DNA of 19,484 nucleotides from contig CALBSO010000042.1 of assembly GCA_937968015.1 (NCBI GenBank), positions 1-19,484 of the forward strand, read 5' to 3'. Shown here in pieces: positions 7,518 through 16,041 of this stretch. Origin of the DNA: an uncultured Thermomicrobia bacterium. GTDB taxonomy: Bacteria; Chloroflexota; Chloroflexia; Thermomicrobiales; JALYUS01. The translations under genes were made by a program, and so were the position numbers. Within the stretch, counting starts at the first letter, position 1. Each line of letters begins with the position of its first letter. The notes beneath the pieces are model-generated. The model was not told the DNA's origin and made no database searches. It worked only from the letters and a program-made list of their open reading frames with translations.

Positions 7518-8330
7518 CTATTCCACTGCCTTTTCGGTCAATGCATTGCTGTACACTGCGGGAAGGCGCCATCGCCGAAGACGAAACGTTTGCATAAGGA
7601 CGAGCGCGACGAATCTCGGGTTATTGAGTAAATACCTCCGCCACAATCGCCTCGGCTCTTGGAGGAAGCGAAAAAACCACTCCAAGCCATTGCGCCGCAT
7701 CCAGTGCGGCGCTTGCTTCTTGCGACCGGCATGGAAATCGAATGCCGCGCCCACACCGACCATGACCGAAGCGGCAATTCGTCCGTGATGCTCCGCCATC
7801 CAGCGCTCTTGCTTCGGTGTACTCAAGCCGACCCAAACGACATCGGGGGCTGCGTCGTTGATTGTTCGCACGATTTCGGCATCCTCTTCCGGCGTTACTG
7901 GCCGAAATGGTGGGGCATAGGCGCCGACGATCTGTAGCCCGGCGTAGCGCTGACGGAGATGCGTGGCAAGCGTCTCCACCAACTCCTCGTCGCCTCCGTA
8001 CAGAAAATGGCGATACCCCTTTTCCGGCGAACGCTCGCACATCACGAGCATGAGATCCGGTCCGTAAACGCGGTTCACATGCCGAAATCCTTGTAATTTG
8101 CTTAGCCACACGAGGGGCATGCCATCGGGCGTCGTGAGGCCGCTGCGACAGAGTATAAGACGCAATGCGGGATCGCGCTGACTCTCCATCACCCCGTGCA
8201 CACCCGTGATACAAACATACTGCTGCTCACGGCGAGCAATCCATTCATCGAACATGGCAACTGCCACATCCATGTTGATGGCGCTGACACCGACACCGAG
8301 AATATTGACTCGCGCCGGGTTCGTCATCAT
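7518..8330 (-). CDS. WecG/TagA/CpsF-family glycosyltransferase (GT26)
   Basis: A 270-residue member of the WecG/TagA family, which transfers N-acetylmannosamine, N-acetylmannosaminuronate or a related sugar to the second position on undecaprenyl-diphosphate-linked glycans. Visible family motifs are TPDGMPLVW with D69 (the conserved active-site Asp region), RVYGPDLM (87-94), VGLSTPKQERWM (167-178), GVGAAFDFHAGRKKQAP (192-208) and GLEWFFRFLQEPRRLWRRYL (215-234), which carries the arginines of the membrane-binding C-terminal tail. Length is normal for the family. It starts with tandem ATGs at 8330/8327, preceded by GGAG, four bases after the epimerase stop. It probably adds the second sugar of the repeat unit. 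Confidence 0.9.
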   Translation of the reverse strand: MMTNPARVNILGVGVSAINMDVAVAMFDEWIARREQQYVCITGVHGVMESQRDPALRLILCRSGLTTPDGMPLVWLSKLQGFRHVNRVYGPDLMLVMCERSPEKGYRHFLYGGDEELVETLATHLRQRYAGLQIVGAYAPPFRPVTPEEDAEIVRTINDAAPDVVWVGLSTPKQERWMAEHHGRIAASVMVGVGAAFDFHAGRKKQAPHWMRRNGLEWFFRFLQEPRRLWRRYLLNNPRFVALVLMQTFRLRRWRLPAVYSNALTEKAVE

Positions 8331-8334
8331 CTCG

Positions 8335-9351
8335 CTAACGCTCCGTCAACGCGAGTTCCAGGGACGCCGAAACTTCCTTCCGGTTCTTCGTCGCGTAGTA
8401 CCAGTCAATCGTCTGGTGCAAGCCATCCATGAACTTCATCCGCGGCTCCCAGCCGAGCAACTCGCGGGCCAGGCTGTTGTCCGCCACCCGGTTCAGGGGG
8501 CCGGTTGGCATGTCGGGGCGCAGGAGGATGTCCGGGTTATAGCCGGTGTAGCGCAAGATTTCGTGCACCGCATCAATGACGCGCGTCCGCTCCATCGTGC
8601 CGAGGTTCACGGCCGTCCCGTCATCAATCTTCTCCGCCGTGAGGATCGTGCCGTCCACGATGTCGCCGACATAGGTCCAGTTGCGGATCTGCTCGCCGGT
8701 GCCCCAAACCTCGAAGGGATTCTGCCTGGCGAAGGCGCGCGCGATCATCGCGATCACCGCGTGATCTTCTTTGCCCCACTCGCCGTACACCGTGAAATAG
8801 CGGCATGAGGCGGCCTTCATTCCCCATTCGCGGACATACGACTGGAGCGTCATCTCCGCCATCAACTTCGCCCAACCGTACATGTGGTCCGCATCATAGG
8901 GCGGGCCGATCTTGTCTTCGGTCAGGTAGAGTTCCTGCGAGGGGTCCATCTGGATATAGGACGGATACGCGCAGCCCGACGACGCAAAGATCACCTTCTC
9001 GACGCCCGCATTGCGGCACTCAAGGAAGAGCATGCCGTCAAGAGCAAGATTCGTCGCGCATGCCGCCTGATGGAGGTCCACATAGCCGCGGCCGCCATGA
9101 TCCGCCGCGAGGTGGAAGACGTATCCCATCCCTTGGACGGCGCGGCGTGCTACCTGCTGATCGAGCAGGTTTCCCTCGATGAACTCGATCTCGCCCGAGA
9201 CAATGAGCGGGTTAATATGCTCGCGCTTACCGCTACTCAAGTTGTCCACAACGCGAACATTGGCGCCGAGTGCCGCGAGCTTGCGCGTAAGTGGCGCCCC
9301 GATGAAGGATGCTCCACCAGTGACGAGAACATCCTTTCCTGTCCAGAACAT
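8335..9351 (-). CDS. NAD-dependent nucleotide-sugar epimerase/dehydratase (extended SDR)
   Basis: A 338-residue extended short-chain dehydrogenase that should convert a nucleotide sugar used by the neighbouring transferases. The Rossmann motif TGGASFIG (11-18) binds NAD, DNLSSGK follows the second strand, and the catalytic set is S124/S125 with Y158-x3-K162 (MYGWAK). The segment LAADHGGRGY followed by SSGCAYPSYIQ recalls GDP-mannose 3,5-epimerase and GDP-sugar relatives (which have AAD-GG-G and an SSACIYP-type segment), so a GDP-sugar substrate is possible but not shown. The start is the ATG at 9351 because AAGGAGG lies six bases upstream; a GTG at 9369 lies upstream of that site and would bury it. 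The gene is closely spaced with the GT26 gene downstream. Confidence 0.87.
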   Translation of the reverse strand: MFWTGKDVLVTGGASFIGAPLTRKLAALGANVRVVDNLSSGKREHINPLIVSGEIEFIEGNLLDQQVARRAVQGMGYVFHLAADHGGRGYVDLHQAACATNLALDGMLFLECRNAGVEKVIFASSGCAYPSYIQMDPSQELYLTEDKIGPPYDADHMYGWAKLMAEMTLQSYVREWGMKAASCRYFTVYGEWGKEDHAVIAMIARAFARQNPFEVWGTGEQIRNWTYVGDIVDGTILTAEKIDDGTAVNLGTMERTRVIDAVHEILRYTGYNPDILLRPDMPTGPLNRVADNSLARELLGWEPRMKFMDGLHQTIDWYYATKNRKEVSASLELALTER

Positions 9352-9403
9352 GCCTTCCTCCTTGCACACTTCTTGAATCGTTTGCGCGTTAAATCGTGAC
9401 AGA

Positions 9404-10627
9404 TCAACTACTCGCTACCGAACCGATTCCTTGCATTTCGGACGCCGTGTCCCTCCTCGCCTTCCACACATGCGAATAGATTTCCATCAACCGGCGGTAG
9501 TTTTCTTCAGCGGTGTAGCGCGCCTCGAACTCCGCCCGCGCCTGCACGCGCATCCGTGCGAGTTCCTCCGGGTGCATGAAAGCGTCCGCGACCACGCGCG
9601 CGAGGTCCTCTGGATTGCCGGACTGAAAATGCAGACCGCTGCGGCCTTCGTGGACGACCTCATGCATCGCTCCCAAATTCGCTGCGACGACCGGGGTGCC
9701 GACCGCGAATGACTCGAGGATCGTGCGCGGAAGCCCCTCGTACCACTCGGATGGAAAGACGAGTAAAGCGGCATCCTGCATCGCGGTTGTGACCGCTGCT
9801 GGCGACAAGCGGCCAAGCCATTCAGCATTCGGCAACCGCCGCAGCGCATCGGCAACATCGCCCGCGAGCGGGCCGTCACCAACGATCTTCAATGGGATCT
9901 TTCCGGCCAGCCGCTCCCATGCTTGGAGGAGTGTCTGGACTCCCTTCTCGGGTGAAAGACGACCGACGAAGAGCGCATACTGCCCGTGCCCATCCCCAAC
10001 GGAAGGATCGGGGACGAAGTGTGGTTTGACGACCACCTTGTTTGCCGGCAGCCCTCCCTGAATGAACTTCTGACGCGCGAATTCCCCGAGGGCGATGTAG
10101 CAGTCCACCATGCGCGTCCAGGTTCGAAGCGCACGATGAGCGGTCAGCATCGTTATCGCCGCGCCGCTTGCCGCGCGGCTTCCGCGGTAACAGGCATGCA
10201 CAACCCCCGGCAACGGCACGGATTTACCTAGACAATCCTCACAGACGTGCCCGTCGCGATAGAAAAGGCCGTTGGCGCAGAGCAGGCGGAAGTTGTGCAA
10301 TGTCTGCACCACCGGTACCCGCTCGGCCCTGGCCGCGTAGTATCCGGCCGGCGAGATGAGCGGGAAGGTATTGTGAAAGTGGACGAGATCGGGGCGGAAT
10401 GTGCGGATAGCGTTTCGTATCGCCGCATAACCATGCTGAGACCAGACCGTCGTTCCCGCAAGCCGCACCGAATCGAGCGCCGACCGATGCGGGATGATGT
10501 CGTCATTGTCAAAGACTAATTGCTGCACGGCATGCCCATGCGCCGTGAGCAAGGATGCTTCCGAAGCAAAAACCATGTCCTCACCGCCCGGCTGCTGGTA
10601 GCGGTTATGCACGACGAGCATTCTCAT
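9404..10627 (-). CDS. Glycosyltransferase family 4 with Cys-rich insert
   Basis: A 407-residue GT-B glycosyltransferase. The N-terminal domain has VVHNRYQQPGGEDMVF, then HFHNTFPLISP. An insert follows with C118, C129, C132 and C146 (LLCANG, CEDCLG, HACYRGS), a spacing seen in one GT4 subgroup and perhaps metal-binding. The C-terminal domain has LFVGRLSPEKG (219-229), IVGDGPL, and SEWYEGLPRTILESFAVGTP, where E297 and E305 form the E-x7-E motif. The start at 10627 is preferred over an in-frame ATG at 10645, because a GAGGG site precedes the first and nothing like one precedes the second. A gap of 100 bases separates it from the GT2 stop; no clear promoter was found there. Sugar specificity is unknown. 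Confidence 0.88.
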   Translation of the reverse strand: MRMLVVHNRYQQPGGEDMVFASEASLLTAHGHAVQQLVFDNDDIIPHRSALDSVRLAGTTVWSQHGYAAIRNAIRTFRPDLVHFHNTFPLISPAGYYAARAERVPVVQTLHNFRLLCANGLFYRDGHVCEDCLGKSVPLPGVVHACYRGSRAASGAAITMLTAHRALRTWTRMVDCYIALGEFARQKFIQGGLPANKVVVKPHFVPDPSVGDGHGQYALFVGRLSPEKGVQTLLQAWERLAGKIPLKIVGDGPLAGDVADALRRLPNAEWLGRLSPAAVTTAMQDAALLVFPSEWYEGLPRTILESFAVGTPVVAANLGAMHEVVHEGRSGLHFQSGNPEDLARVVADAFMHPEELARMRVQARAEFEARYTAEENYRRLMEIYSHVWKARRDTASEMQGIGSVASS

Positions 10628-10727
10628 CTTCCCGTCCCTCGGCATGACGGCGCAATCACGGGGGTCATTCTGGCAGGCGATCCCATCAATAACCCATCGG
10701 CGTCCCGTCTCGATTCTGTAAGAGTGT

Positions 10728-12989
10728 TCATTTCAGTTTCCGACCGACGAAGTTCGACCGGAGCCGGAAGTTGACGAAGCGCAGCACATCCCGTGTGTAA
10801 AGTCCGAGGCGTGTCCGCCAGTGCCGCGAGAAACGATCGAGGGGCAGTGCCGTACTCTCGGCAGGCGTGCCGAACAGATTTGCCCGATACACCGCATACC
10901 GCGTGGACTGCGCGATCTTTATCCATCGCGTGAAGGTGTTGCTCTTCCCGGTGTGACGATAGAGATACAGCGCCTCAGGTAACACGCGGAAGTTGCAGCT
11001 CCGCCGGATGCGCAGGAACCACTCGAAATCGCCCGAAATTCGCATATCCTCATTGAACGGACCAAAGCGATCGAAGCACCAGGATCGAATCATCGAAGGA
11101 CCGAAGGGCGCGCCCATCTTCCCCTTCGCGAACCGGCGATCAATCGCCGCGGGGTCTTCCGGATAGAGAAACATGGACCGTGGTGGCTCGTCACTGTCGA
11201 AGTCCTTCATCTGCGAGGAGACAACATGGATTTCCGGATGGCTCTCCAGGTACGCAACCTCTTTCGCAAACCGCTCCGGAAGGAAAATATCATCGCTATC
11301 ACAAGGGGCGATGTACTTGCCGCAGGCAAACCCCAGCGCCACGTTGCGCGCTTTCCCGCAGCCGCCGTTTTCCTCCAATTCGAATACCCGGATGCGCGGG
11401 TCCGTGTACCGTGCAAGCAACGCTTGCGTCCCGTCCGTGGAGCCATCGTCCACGACGATCAACTCCCAGTCCGTGAACGTTTGCGCCAACACGCTGTCAA
11501 TCGCTTCTTTCAGATATGGCATCGCGTTGTACGTCGGCATGATGGCGGAAACTGTCACTCGGTCTCGCATAAAACGTCCTTCCTGATATGCAATTCTCTC
11601 TTCCCTTCCGGCTTGCCGGACAGAGCGGGAGGCACTGCCGCGATGGAGATCGGGAGCGGCCGGTATGCGCTCGGCCGAGAGTAGGGGCGACCGACGCTCC
11701 GCCTGCCACCAAAGGGAAAGTTGGAGCGAGAGCGTGACGAAGAGCGCCCACGAAAGCGAGTTGTACGCGACGAGGAACGACTCCGTGATATTCGAGACGA
11801 GGAAAAAGGCCAGAAAGATGAGCGGGAATGCGGCGTCGAGCGTTTTGGCGCGGAGGGCGAGCGCGTACGCACGGCGAAGGGCGGCAAGGACGATGGGCAC
11901 GAAGATAAGCAGTCCGACGACCCCGAGGTCCAGCATGAGATCCAGGAAACCGTCGTGCGCGTTCGGCGGATTCCAGCCGGTGGCGAGCCACACGGGTGCG
12001 GAAGGGCCGGCGAACCCGAGCCAGAACCCACCATATCCATACCCGAACAAGAAGCGCTCCCGGATCATTTGCCAGACGAGACCCCACAACTGCGTTCGCC
12101 CGGTCAGAGTTGAATCTCTCCCGAGCAACCCGAGCACAGCCGCCGGATCACTCGCCACACGCACAGCCAGGTATCCGCCGACTGCCAGGGTCAGCATGAT
12201 GATCGGAAGTGCGAGACGACCGCGCACGCGCAATAACCGTACGAGCAGCAGGACGGCGATGAGTGTGACGAAGATCACGAGGGCCGTCGCCGACCGGCTA
12301 AGGAGCAGTAAGATGACCGAGAGGGCGCCGAACAGTACCGGAAGGAGGTACCGCCTGAAGCTCGCGGCGGCGAGCAGCCACAAGACCGCGGAGAATGCCA
12401 TGAATTGCCCGAGTTGATTCTTATGACCAAAGACACCCTGCCAGGCGCCTGACGTATCAATCGCATATGCGGGCAAGGCAATGCGGATGGCAACACTCAA
12501 TATGCTCGCGATGACCGAAACCACGAGGAGTAATCGGAGCAACGTCGTGCGCGGATAGCGCGTCGCGAGGTACAACCCGAAGACCGACGTGCCGACAAGC
12601 GCCACCGCACGCCGAAAGGAGATCGCTGGCGCATCGGACCAGACAACCGAGACCATCGCATAGAGGGGAATAAGCCAGAGGAGGCTGGGCTTCAATGCGC
12701 GCGCGAGCCGCCGTGTGGGTTGCGTGGCCAAGAGCGCGAAACTGATGACGTAAATCGAGAAAAGAAGGATCTGCATGAGCGTGCTGCCCTCAGTGTAGTT
12801 CACCTCGGTGCGCGTGTTCTGAACGGGACCCTCGACGCCGCTCAGTATCCGGATCGTACGAATGCCCGCATCGAGGCAGAGGAACAGACCGAGGACGGCG
12901 AACCCCTTTTCCCAGAAGGGAATCGTGCTGGATCGGGGCGCCGCCCTGACTCGCAGCGCTTGTCGCGGCAGCGCGTACTCAGCCATCAT
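10728..12989 (-). CDS. O-antigen ligase/polymerase-like membrane protein joined in frame to a GT2 glycosyltransferase
   Basis: One open frame of 753 codons with two complete proteins. Residues 1-430 form a multi-span membrane protein of the O-antigen ligase/Wzy_C class: VFGHKNQLGQ (187-196), LTGRTQLWG (295-303), FGYGYGGFW and NAHDGFLDLMLDLGVVG (343-359) are its ligase-type motifs. It should join lipid-linked repeat units on the outer face of the membrane. Residues 431-473 are a polar, low-conservation linker. From M474 a 280-residue GT2 follows, with IMPTYNAMPYLKEAIDSVL, VVDDGSTDGTQ and DSDD as its DxD motif; it would add a sugar on the inner face. M474 (ATG at 11570) has its own strong ribosome binding site, so two separate proteins may be made. 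The start at 12989 overlaps the flippase stop as ATGATGA. An in-frame ATG at 13040 is less likely because it lies deep inside the flippase gene. Confidence 0.82.
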   Translation of the reverse strand: MMAEYALPRQALRVRAAPRSSTIPFWEKGFAVLGLFLCLDAGIRTIRILSGVEGPVQNTRTEVNYTEGSTLMQILLFSIYVISFALLATQPTRRLARALKPSLLWLIPLYAMVSVVWSDAPAISFRRAVALVGTSVFGLYLATRYPRTTLLRLLLVVSVIASILSVAIRIALPAYAIDTSGAWQGVFGHKNQLGQFMAFSAVLWLLAAASFRRYLLPVLFGALSVILLLLSRSATALVIFVTLIAVLLLVRLLRVRGRLALPIIMLTLAVGGYLAVRVASDPAAVLGLLGRDSTLTGRTQLWGLVWQMIRERFLFGYGYGGFWLGFAGPSAPVWLATGWNPPNAHDGFLDLMLDLGVVGLLIFVPIVLAALRRAYALALRAKTLDAAFPLIFLAFFLVSNITESFLVAYNSLSWALFVTLSLQLSLWWQAERRSPLLSAERIPAAPDLHRGSASRSVRQAGREERIAYQEGRFMRDRVTVSAIMPTYNAMPYLKEAIDSVLAQTFTDWELIVVDDGSTDGTQALLARYTDPRIRVFELEENGGCGKARNVALGFACGKYIAPCDSDDIFLPERFAKEVAYLESHPEIHVVSSQMKDFDSDEPPRSMFLYPEDPAAIDRRFAKGKMGAPFGPSMIRSWCFDRFGPFNEDMRISGDFEWFLRIRRSCNFRVLPEALYLYRHTGKSNTFTRWIKIAQSTRYAVYRANLFGTPAESTALPLDRFSRHWRTRLGLYTRDVLRFVNFRLRSNFVGRKLK
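11571..11584 (-). promoter_or_regulatory. Internal ribosome binding site before the GT2 part
   Basis: On the minus strand AGGAAGGA (11584-11577) is followed by six bases and ATG (11570-11568), ideal Shine-Dalgarno geometry. The codons around it read YQEGRF-M, immediately before the first residues of a standard GT2 domain. This supports independent initiation of a 280-residue GT2, whether or not a fused 753-residue product is also made. Confidence 0.6.
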
Positions 12990-14317
12990 GGGATCGCCCC
13001 CGTAGGTTTTGTCTTCGCGATGTGGCGATAGCACTGCCACAGAAAGACGTTGAGAGTGAGATCATTGGCAATCATGCCGAGCGCCGCACCCAACAGGCCA
13101 AAGAGATGTACCGCGGCGACGCCGAGGGTCAGCACCATCAGGCCAGCCCACAACTTTGCGTGAAAAATCGGCGCGCTGGCCCCTTGCGCTTTCAGCGCAA
13201 TGACAACCGGCGATTGTAGGTACCCCAACAGATAATGAAGGGCAAGGAGAGCAAGAAGCCAGCTGTATTGGCGGTATCGGTCGCCGTAGATCGTCGTGAG
13301 GAGTGGCTTGGCGAATAGGGTGATCAACACGCAATATGTCATCATGAGCGGCGCGGTAACGGCGATGACGCGCGCGGTGAAGAATCGCAGGCCGGGCTGG
13401 CCTCCCGCGGCAAATGCACGCGTAGCGGCCGGTGTGAGGGTCGTGTCCATCGCCGTGAGAAGAATATGCGTGGGCCCAAGAAGTGTGAGCATGGCTCGCA
13501 GCGTTCCCACCTCCGCGATGCTGACCAACCCTCCGACCAACACGGGATAGAGTTGGCTGGAGACCCACGATGTGAGGGCGGCGCCAAAGAGCCACTTGCC
13601 GAATCGCCAGTTCTCGCTGAACCAGTTCACTCGCATCCGATACCAGACGACCGAGCGATCGAGCGATCCCCGAATCTCCCAGAACCCCCAAGCCGCCGCG
13701 ATTGCGGACGTGAGCGCGACGATGGCGAGGGCGCTCGCCCCGGTGAGATGCCCGGACCGCCCGAGCCAGACGATGCCGACGACCTGGCCGCCGTAGCTGA
13801 CGAGGTCATTCGTGAAGGTGGCCTTCAGCCTTCTCTCTGTGTAGAAGACCCGGCGAACGAACTCTTGCAGTTGCCATGCGGCCACCGTCGGTACGAGAGG
13901 GAAGAGCAGTGGAGCGATCCCCCAACCGGCGTGACGGGCGACCACTGCACACGGGAGCGCGAAAAGGACAAGAATTCCTGTCAGACAAAACTGACTCATG
14001 GCGGTATTCGTCGTGTAGCGACGATACTCCGCCCCATCGCGTGTTGTGCCGAGGACGTTGTGCGGTTGGGTGACGAGAGCGGACTGTAGGCTGTTCGCGA
14101 ACATGATTATCACGTATGCGAGCGTAAAGGCGCCGAAACCGGTGGGATCGAGCGTACGCGCGAGCACAACCGTCGTAATGAAGTTGCTCGCGGAAATGAG
14201 CGCTTGATCGCAGAGCCCCCAGAAGCCTCGCTGAAGCAGGCCACCGAGGCGAAGCTCCCCGATCCGTCGCCCCCTGATCCGCTGATACACTTCAAGCGCC
14301 ATCTGCTCAGTTCTCAT
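12986..14317 (-). CDS. Polysaccharide flippase (Wzx/oligosaccharide transporter, MATE-like)
   Basis: A 443-residue integral membrane protein with about a dozen hydrophobic segments, expected to move undecaprenyl-linked repeat units across the membrane. It begins with a short basic N terminus and then GFWGLCDQALISASNFITTVVLARTLDPTGFGAFTLAY (28-65), of which the pattern ARTLDPTGFGAFTLAY is the classic first-helix-pair signature of polysaccharide-synthesis flippases. A second half with FGAALTSWVSSQLYPVLVGG repeats the architecture. It overlaps the BY-kinase-like gene by ATGA at 14314-14317 and the ligase gene by ATGA at 12986-12989, so all three are probably coupled in translation. The start at 14317 is chosen for that overlap. 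The family call is good; substrate is unknown. Confidence 0.85.
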   Translation of the reverse strand: MRTEQMALEVYQRIRGRRIGELRLGGLLQRGFWGLCDQALISASNFITTVVLARTLDPTGFGAFTLAYVIIMFANSLQSALVTQPHNVLGTTRDGAEYRRYTTNTAMSQFCLTGILVLFALPCAVVARHAGWGIAPLLFPLVPTVAAWQLQEFVRRVFYTERRLKATFTNDLVSYGGQVVGIVWLGRSGHLTGASALAIVALTSAIAAAWGFWEIRGSLDRSVVWYRMRVNWFSENWRFGKWLFGAALTSWVSSQLYPVLVGGLVSIAEVGTLRAMLTLLGPTHILLTAMDTTLTPAATRAFAAGGQPGLRFFTARVIAVTAPLMMTYCVLITLFAKPLLTTIYGDRYRQYSWLLALLALHYLLGYLQSPVVIALKAQGASAPIFHAKLWAGLMVLTLGVAAVHLFGLLGAALGMIANDLTLNVFLWQCYRHIAKTKPTGAIP

Positions 14318-15915
14318 TCCGAAGAACCGCCCCGATCAGCGTTGTACAAGACGATCCCGAGCATTCGGACTTTCACCGCCTGGATGCTCGCGAGCGCCAT
14401 CCGAAGCGCATCTACGCGAGTGCGGCCGGCACTCACGACGACGACCGTATGATCGGTGGCAACCGCATAAAGCAGGGTATCGGAACTGGTGCGAACGGGC
14501 GGCGCGTCAATGATAAGCACGTCCGCCCGATTCCGGAGATCGGCGACGATCTTCTCAAGTCGCTCGCCGATCACGCGTTCCGTAGGAATCACGGAGACCG
14601 GCCCGGCGAGCAGGAGTTGCAGACCATCAAGCGATCCGCTAGCCAGCACGTCCTGAGGCTCCAATGCCGGGACAGCGATGAGTTCAGCAAGTCCGGGGTG
14701 CTTTGCGTCTTTCTTGAATCGCTTCCACAGAGAGGGATCGCGCAAGTTACCATCCACAAGTATCACGCGCTGACCCGTCTGGGCGAAAGCGACCGCGAGG
14801 TTCGCGGCAATTACCGATGCGCCTTCTCCGGAGTGGGGACTGGTAATCGTGATCGTCGCGGCCTCGTTCGTCCTCGTTTCCAACCATATCTGCGTTTGGA
14901 TTGAATAGATGGCCTCGCTCATGGAAGATCGTGGTTCATGCATTACTTCGATGCTGTCTTCATTGCGGCTCCGGGGGACTGCGACAAGCATCGGGGGATC
15001 GGCGACACGTCGTACGTCTTTCCGTGACCGTACTCGTGGGTTTGCCTGCTCACTCAACAGAATGCCGACAACGGTAGCGCCGAACCCCACAAGCAAGGCG
15101 CCCGCGGTGGAAATTAACTTGGGCGAGTGGACGGGACGCTGGGGTGGGAGCGCGCGCACGGCCAAGCTCACACCATTCTGTGTGGTGAACTGCGCGAGAT
15201 CCATGCGTTGCTGCAAATCGAGCAAATTGCTGTAGGTAGTCTGATACTGCGCGCGGAGCGAATCGAGCGTCGCAATCCGGGCAATTTCGTTCGGTGTCGG
15301 TGTGTCGGGTGCGGCCCGGAGGGTCGCGAGCTCCGCGGAGACGTTATCCCTGTCGTTACGCGCTTTATTGACACTGTCTCGGAGTATCTGGCTGCTCTGA
15401 TTCGCTCCCGCCTTCTGAAGGTCTGTCAGGAACGCGATGAAATGATCTCCGATGGCGTTTGAAATATCGGCCGCGACCTGCGGGGAACGGTACTTCGTGG
15501 AAATCCGGATGACCGCCGATGACGGTCCCGATGATACGGTCACGAGGCTTGCGAGTTGTGTGGGCGTCTCTCGCAACTGAAGATCGGTAACGACGCCTTG
15601 GAGAATGGGGGGGGAAGTCACGAGCGTGCTATAGGTCTGCGTCAGTAGCGTTGCTGCCGTTACATCGTTGGAAGGGTTGCCGCTCTGCCCGCCCACGGGG
15701 CTGACGAGCAATGTCGCGGTAGCGCTGTAGGTCGCTTCAGGCAGTGATGTGAGCCAATAGACGCCAAGCGCAAGCAAAAGCGGAATGAGAATAACGAGCC
15801 ACCACCGTCGCTTCAGTATGGCGATGTAGCCCGTAAAATCGCTCAGACTCGCGTCATCCGGCTCACCCTCCAAGAGTGCCGGATTTTGACGGGACGTACG
15901 GTTCATCGTTACCAT
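14314..15915 (-). CDS. Wzz-domain / BY-kinase-like polysaccharide co-polymerase with altered Walker A
   Basis: A 533-residue chain-length regulator in the Wzz-plus-tyrosine-kinase arrangement. Residues 24-56 hold the Wzz N terminus and first membrane helix (ILKRRWWLVILIPLLLALGV), 57-265 an external domain with a helical middle, and 267-288 the second helix after the Pro-rich PPQRPVHSPK. The cytoplasmic part (about 330-525) aligns with CpsD/CapB-type BY-kinases: ITSPHSGEGASVIAANLA is the Walker A region, VILVDGNLRDP the Walker A' region with D388, and VLIIDAPPV the Walker B with D470. The invariant Walker A lysine is alanine (A366, codon GCA). The usual C-terminal tyrosine cluster is missing; the tail is YNADRGGSSE. 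It may therefore control polymer length without being an active kinase. The ATG at 15915 has AGAGAGG ten bases upstream; an ATG at 15906 is possible. Confidence 0.87.
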   Translation of the reverse strand: MVTMNRTSRQNPALLEGEPDDASLSDFTGYIAILKRRWWLVILIPLLLALGVYWLTSLPEATYSATATLLVSPVGGQSGNPSNDVTAATLLTQTYSTLVTSPPILQGVVTDLQLRETPTQLASLVTVSSGPSSAVIRISTKYRSPQVAADISNAIGDHFIAFLTDLQKAGANQSSQILRDSVNKARNDRDNVSAELATLRAAPDTPTPNEIARIATLDSLRAQYQTTYSNLLDLQQRMDLAQFTTQNGVSLAVRALPPQRPVHSPKLISTAGALLVGFGATVVGILLSEQANPRVRSRKDVRRVADPPMLVAVPRSRNEDSIEVMHEPRSSMSEAIYSIQTQIWLETRTNEAATITITSPHSGEGASVIAANLAVAFAQTGQRVILVDGNLRDPSLWKRFKKDAKHPGLAELIAVPALEPQDVLASGSLDGLQLLLAGPVSVIPTERVIGERLEKIVADLRNRADVLIIDAPPVRTSSDTLLYAVATDHTVVVVSAGRTRVDALRMALASIQAVKVRMLGIVLYNADRGGSSE

Positions 15916-16011
15916 TGACGTGGGACCTCTCTACAATACTGTGCCTTGTTCGCCTTAAGCACCGGATTCGAAGGACCGTATCACCGTGCCGAAACTGTGG
16001 AATCGCTCTTC

Positions 16012-16037
16012 CCTTCGTATGGCAACACACACGAAGG
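16012..16037 (-). repeat. Perfect 7-bp inverted repeat just after the sugar transferase stop
   Basis: CCTTCGT (16012-16018) and ACGAAGG (16031-16037) are exact reverse complements around a 12-base loop. The hairpin begins five bases beyond the sugar transferase stop and about 95 bases before the BY-kinase-like start. No T run follows on the minus strand, so an RNA-processing, stability or attenuation hairpin is more likely than a full terminator. Confidence 0.35.
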
Positions 16038-16041
16038 CGGA

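Noticed and set aside
8206..8808. Plus-strand open frame (about 200 codons) opposite the epimerase and GT26 genes
   Set aside because: It spans the junction of two well-supported minus-strand genes and has no motif of its own.
11665..12417. Plus-strand open frame (about 250 codons) opposite the ligase
   Set aside because: Composition is Ser/Arg-rich without any recognisable motif; the opposite strand encodes conserved ligase motifs and membrane helices.
13466..14089. Plus-strand open frame (about 207 codons) opposite the flippase
   Set aside because: It has low-complexity charged composition and lies opposite well-supported membrane helices.
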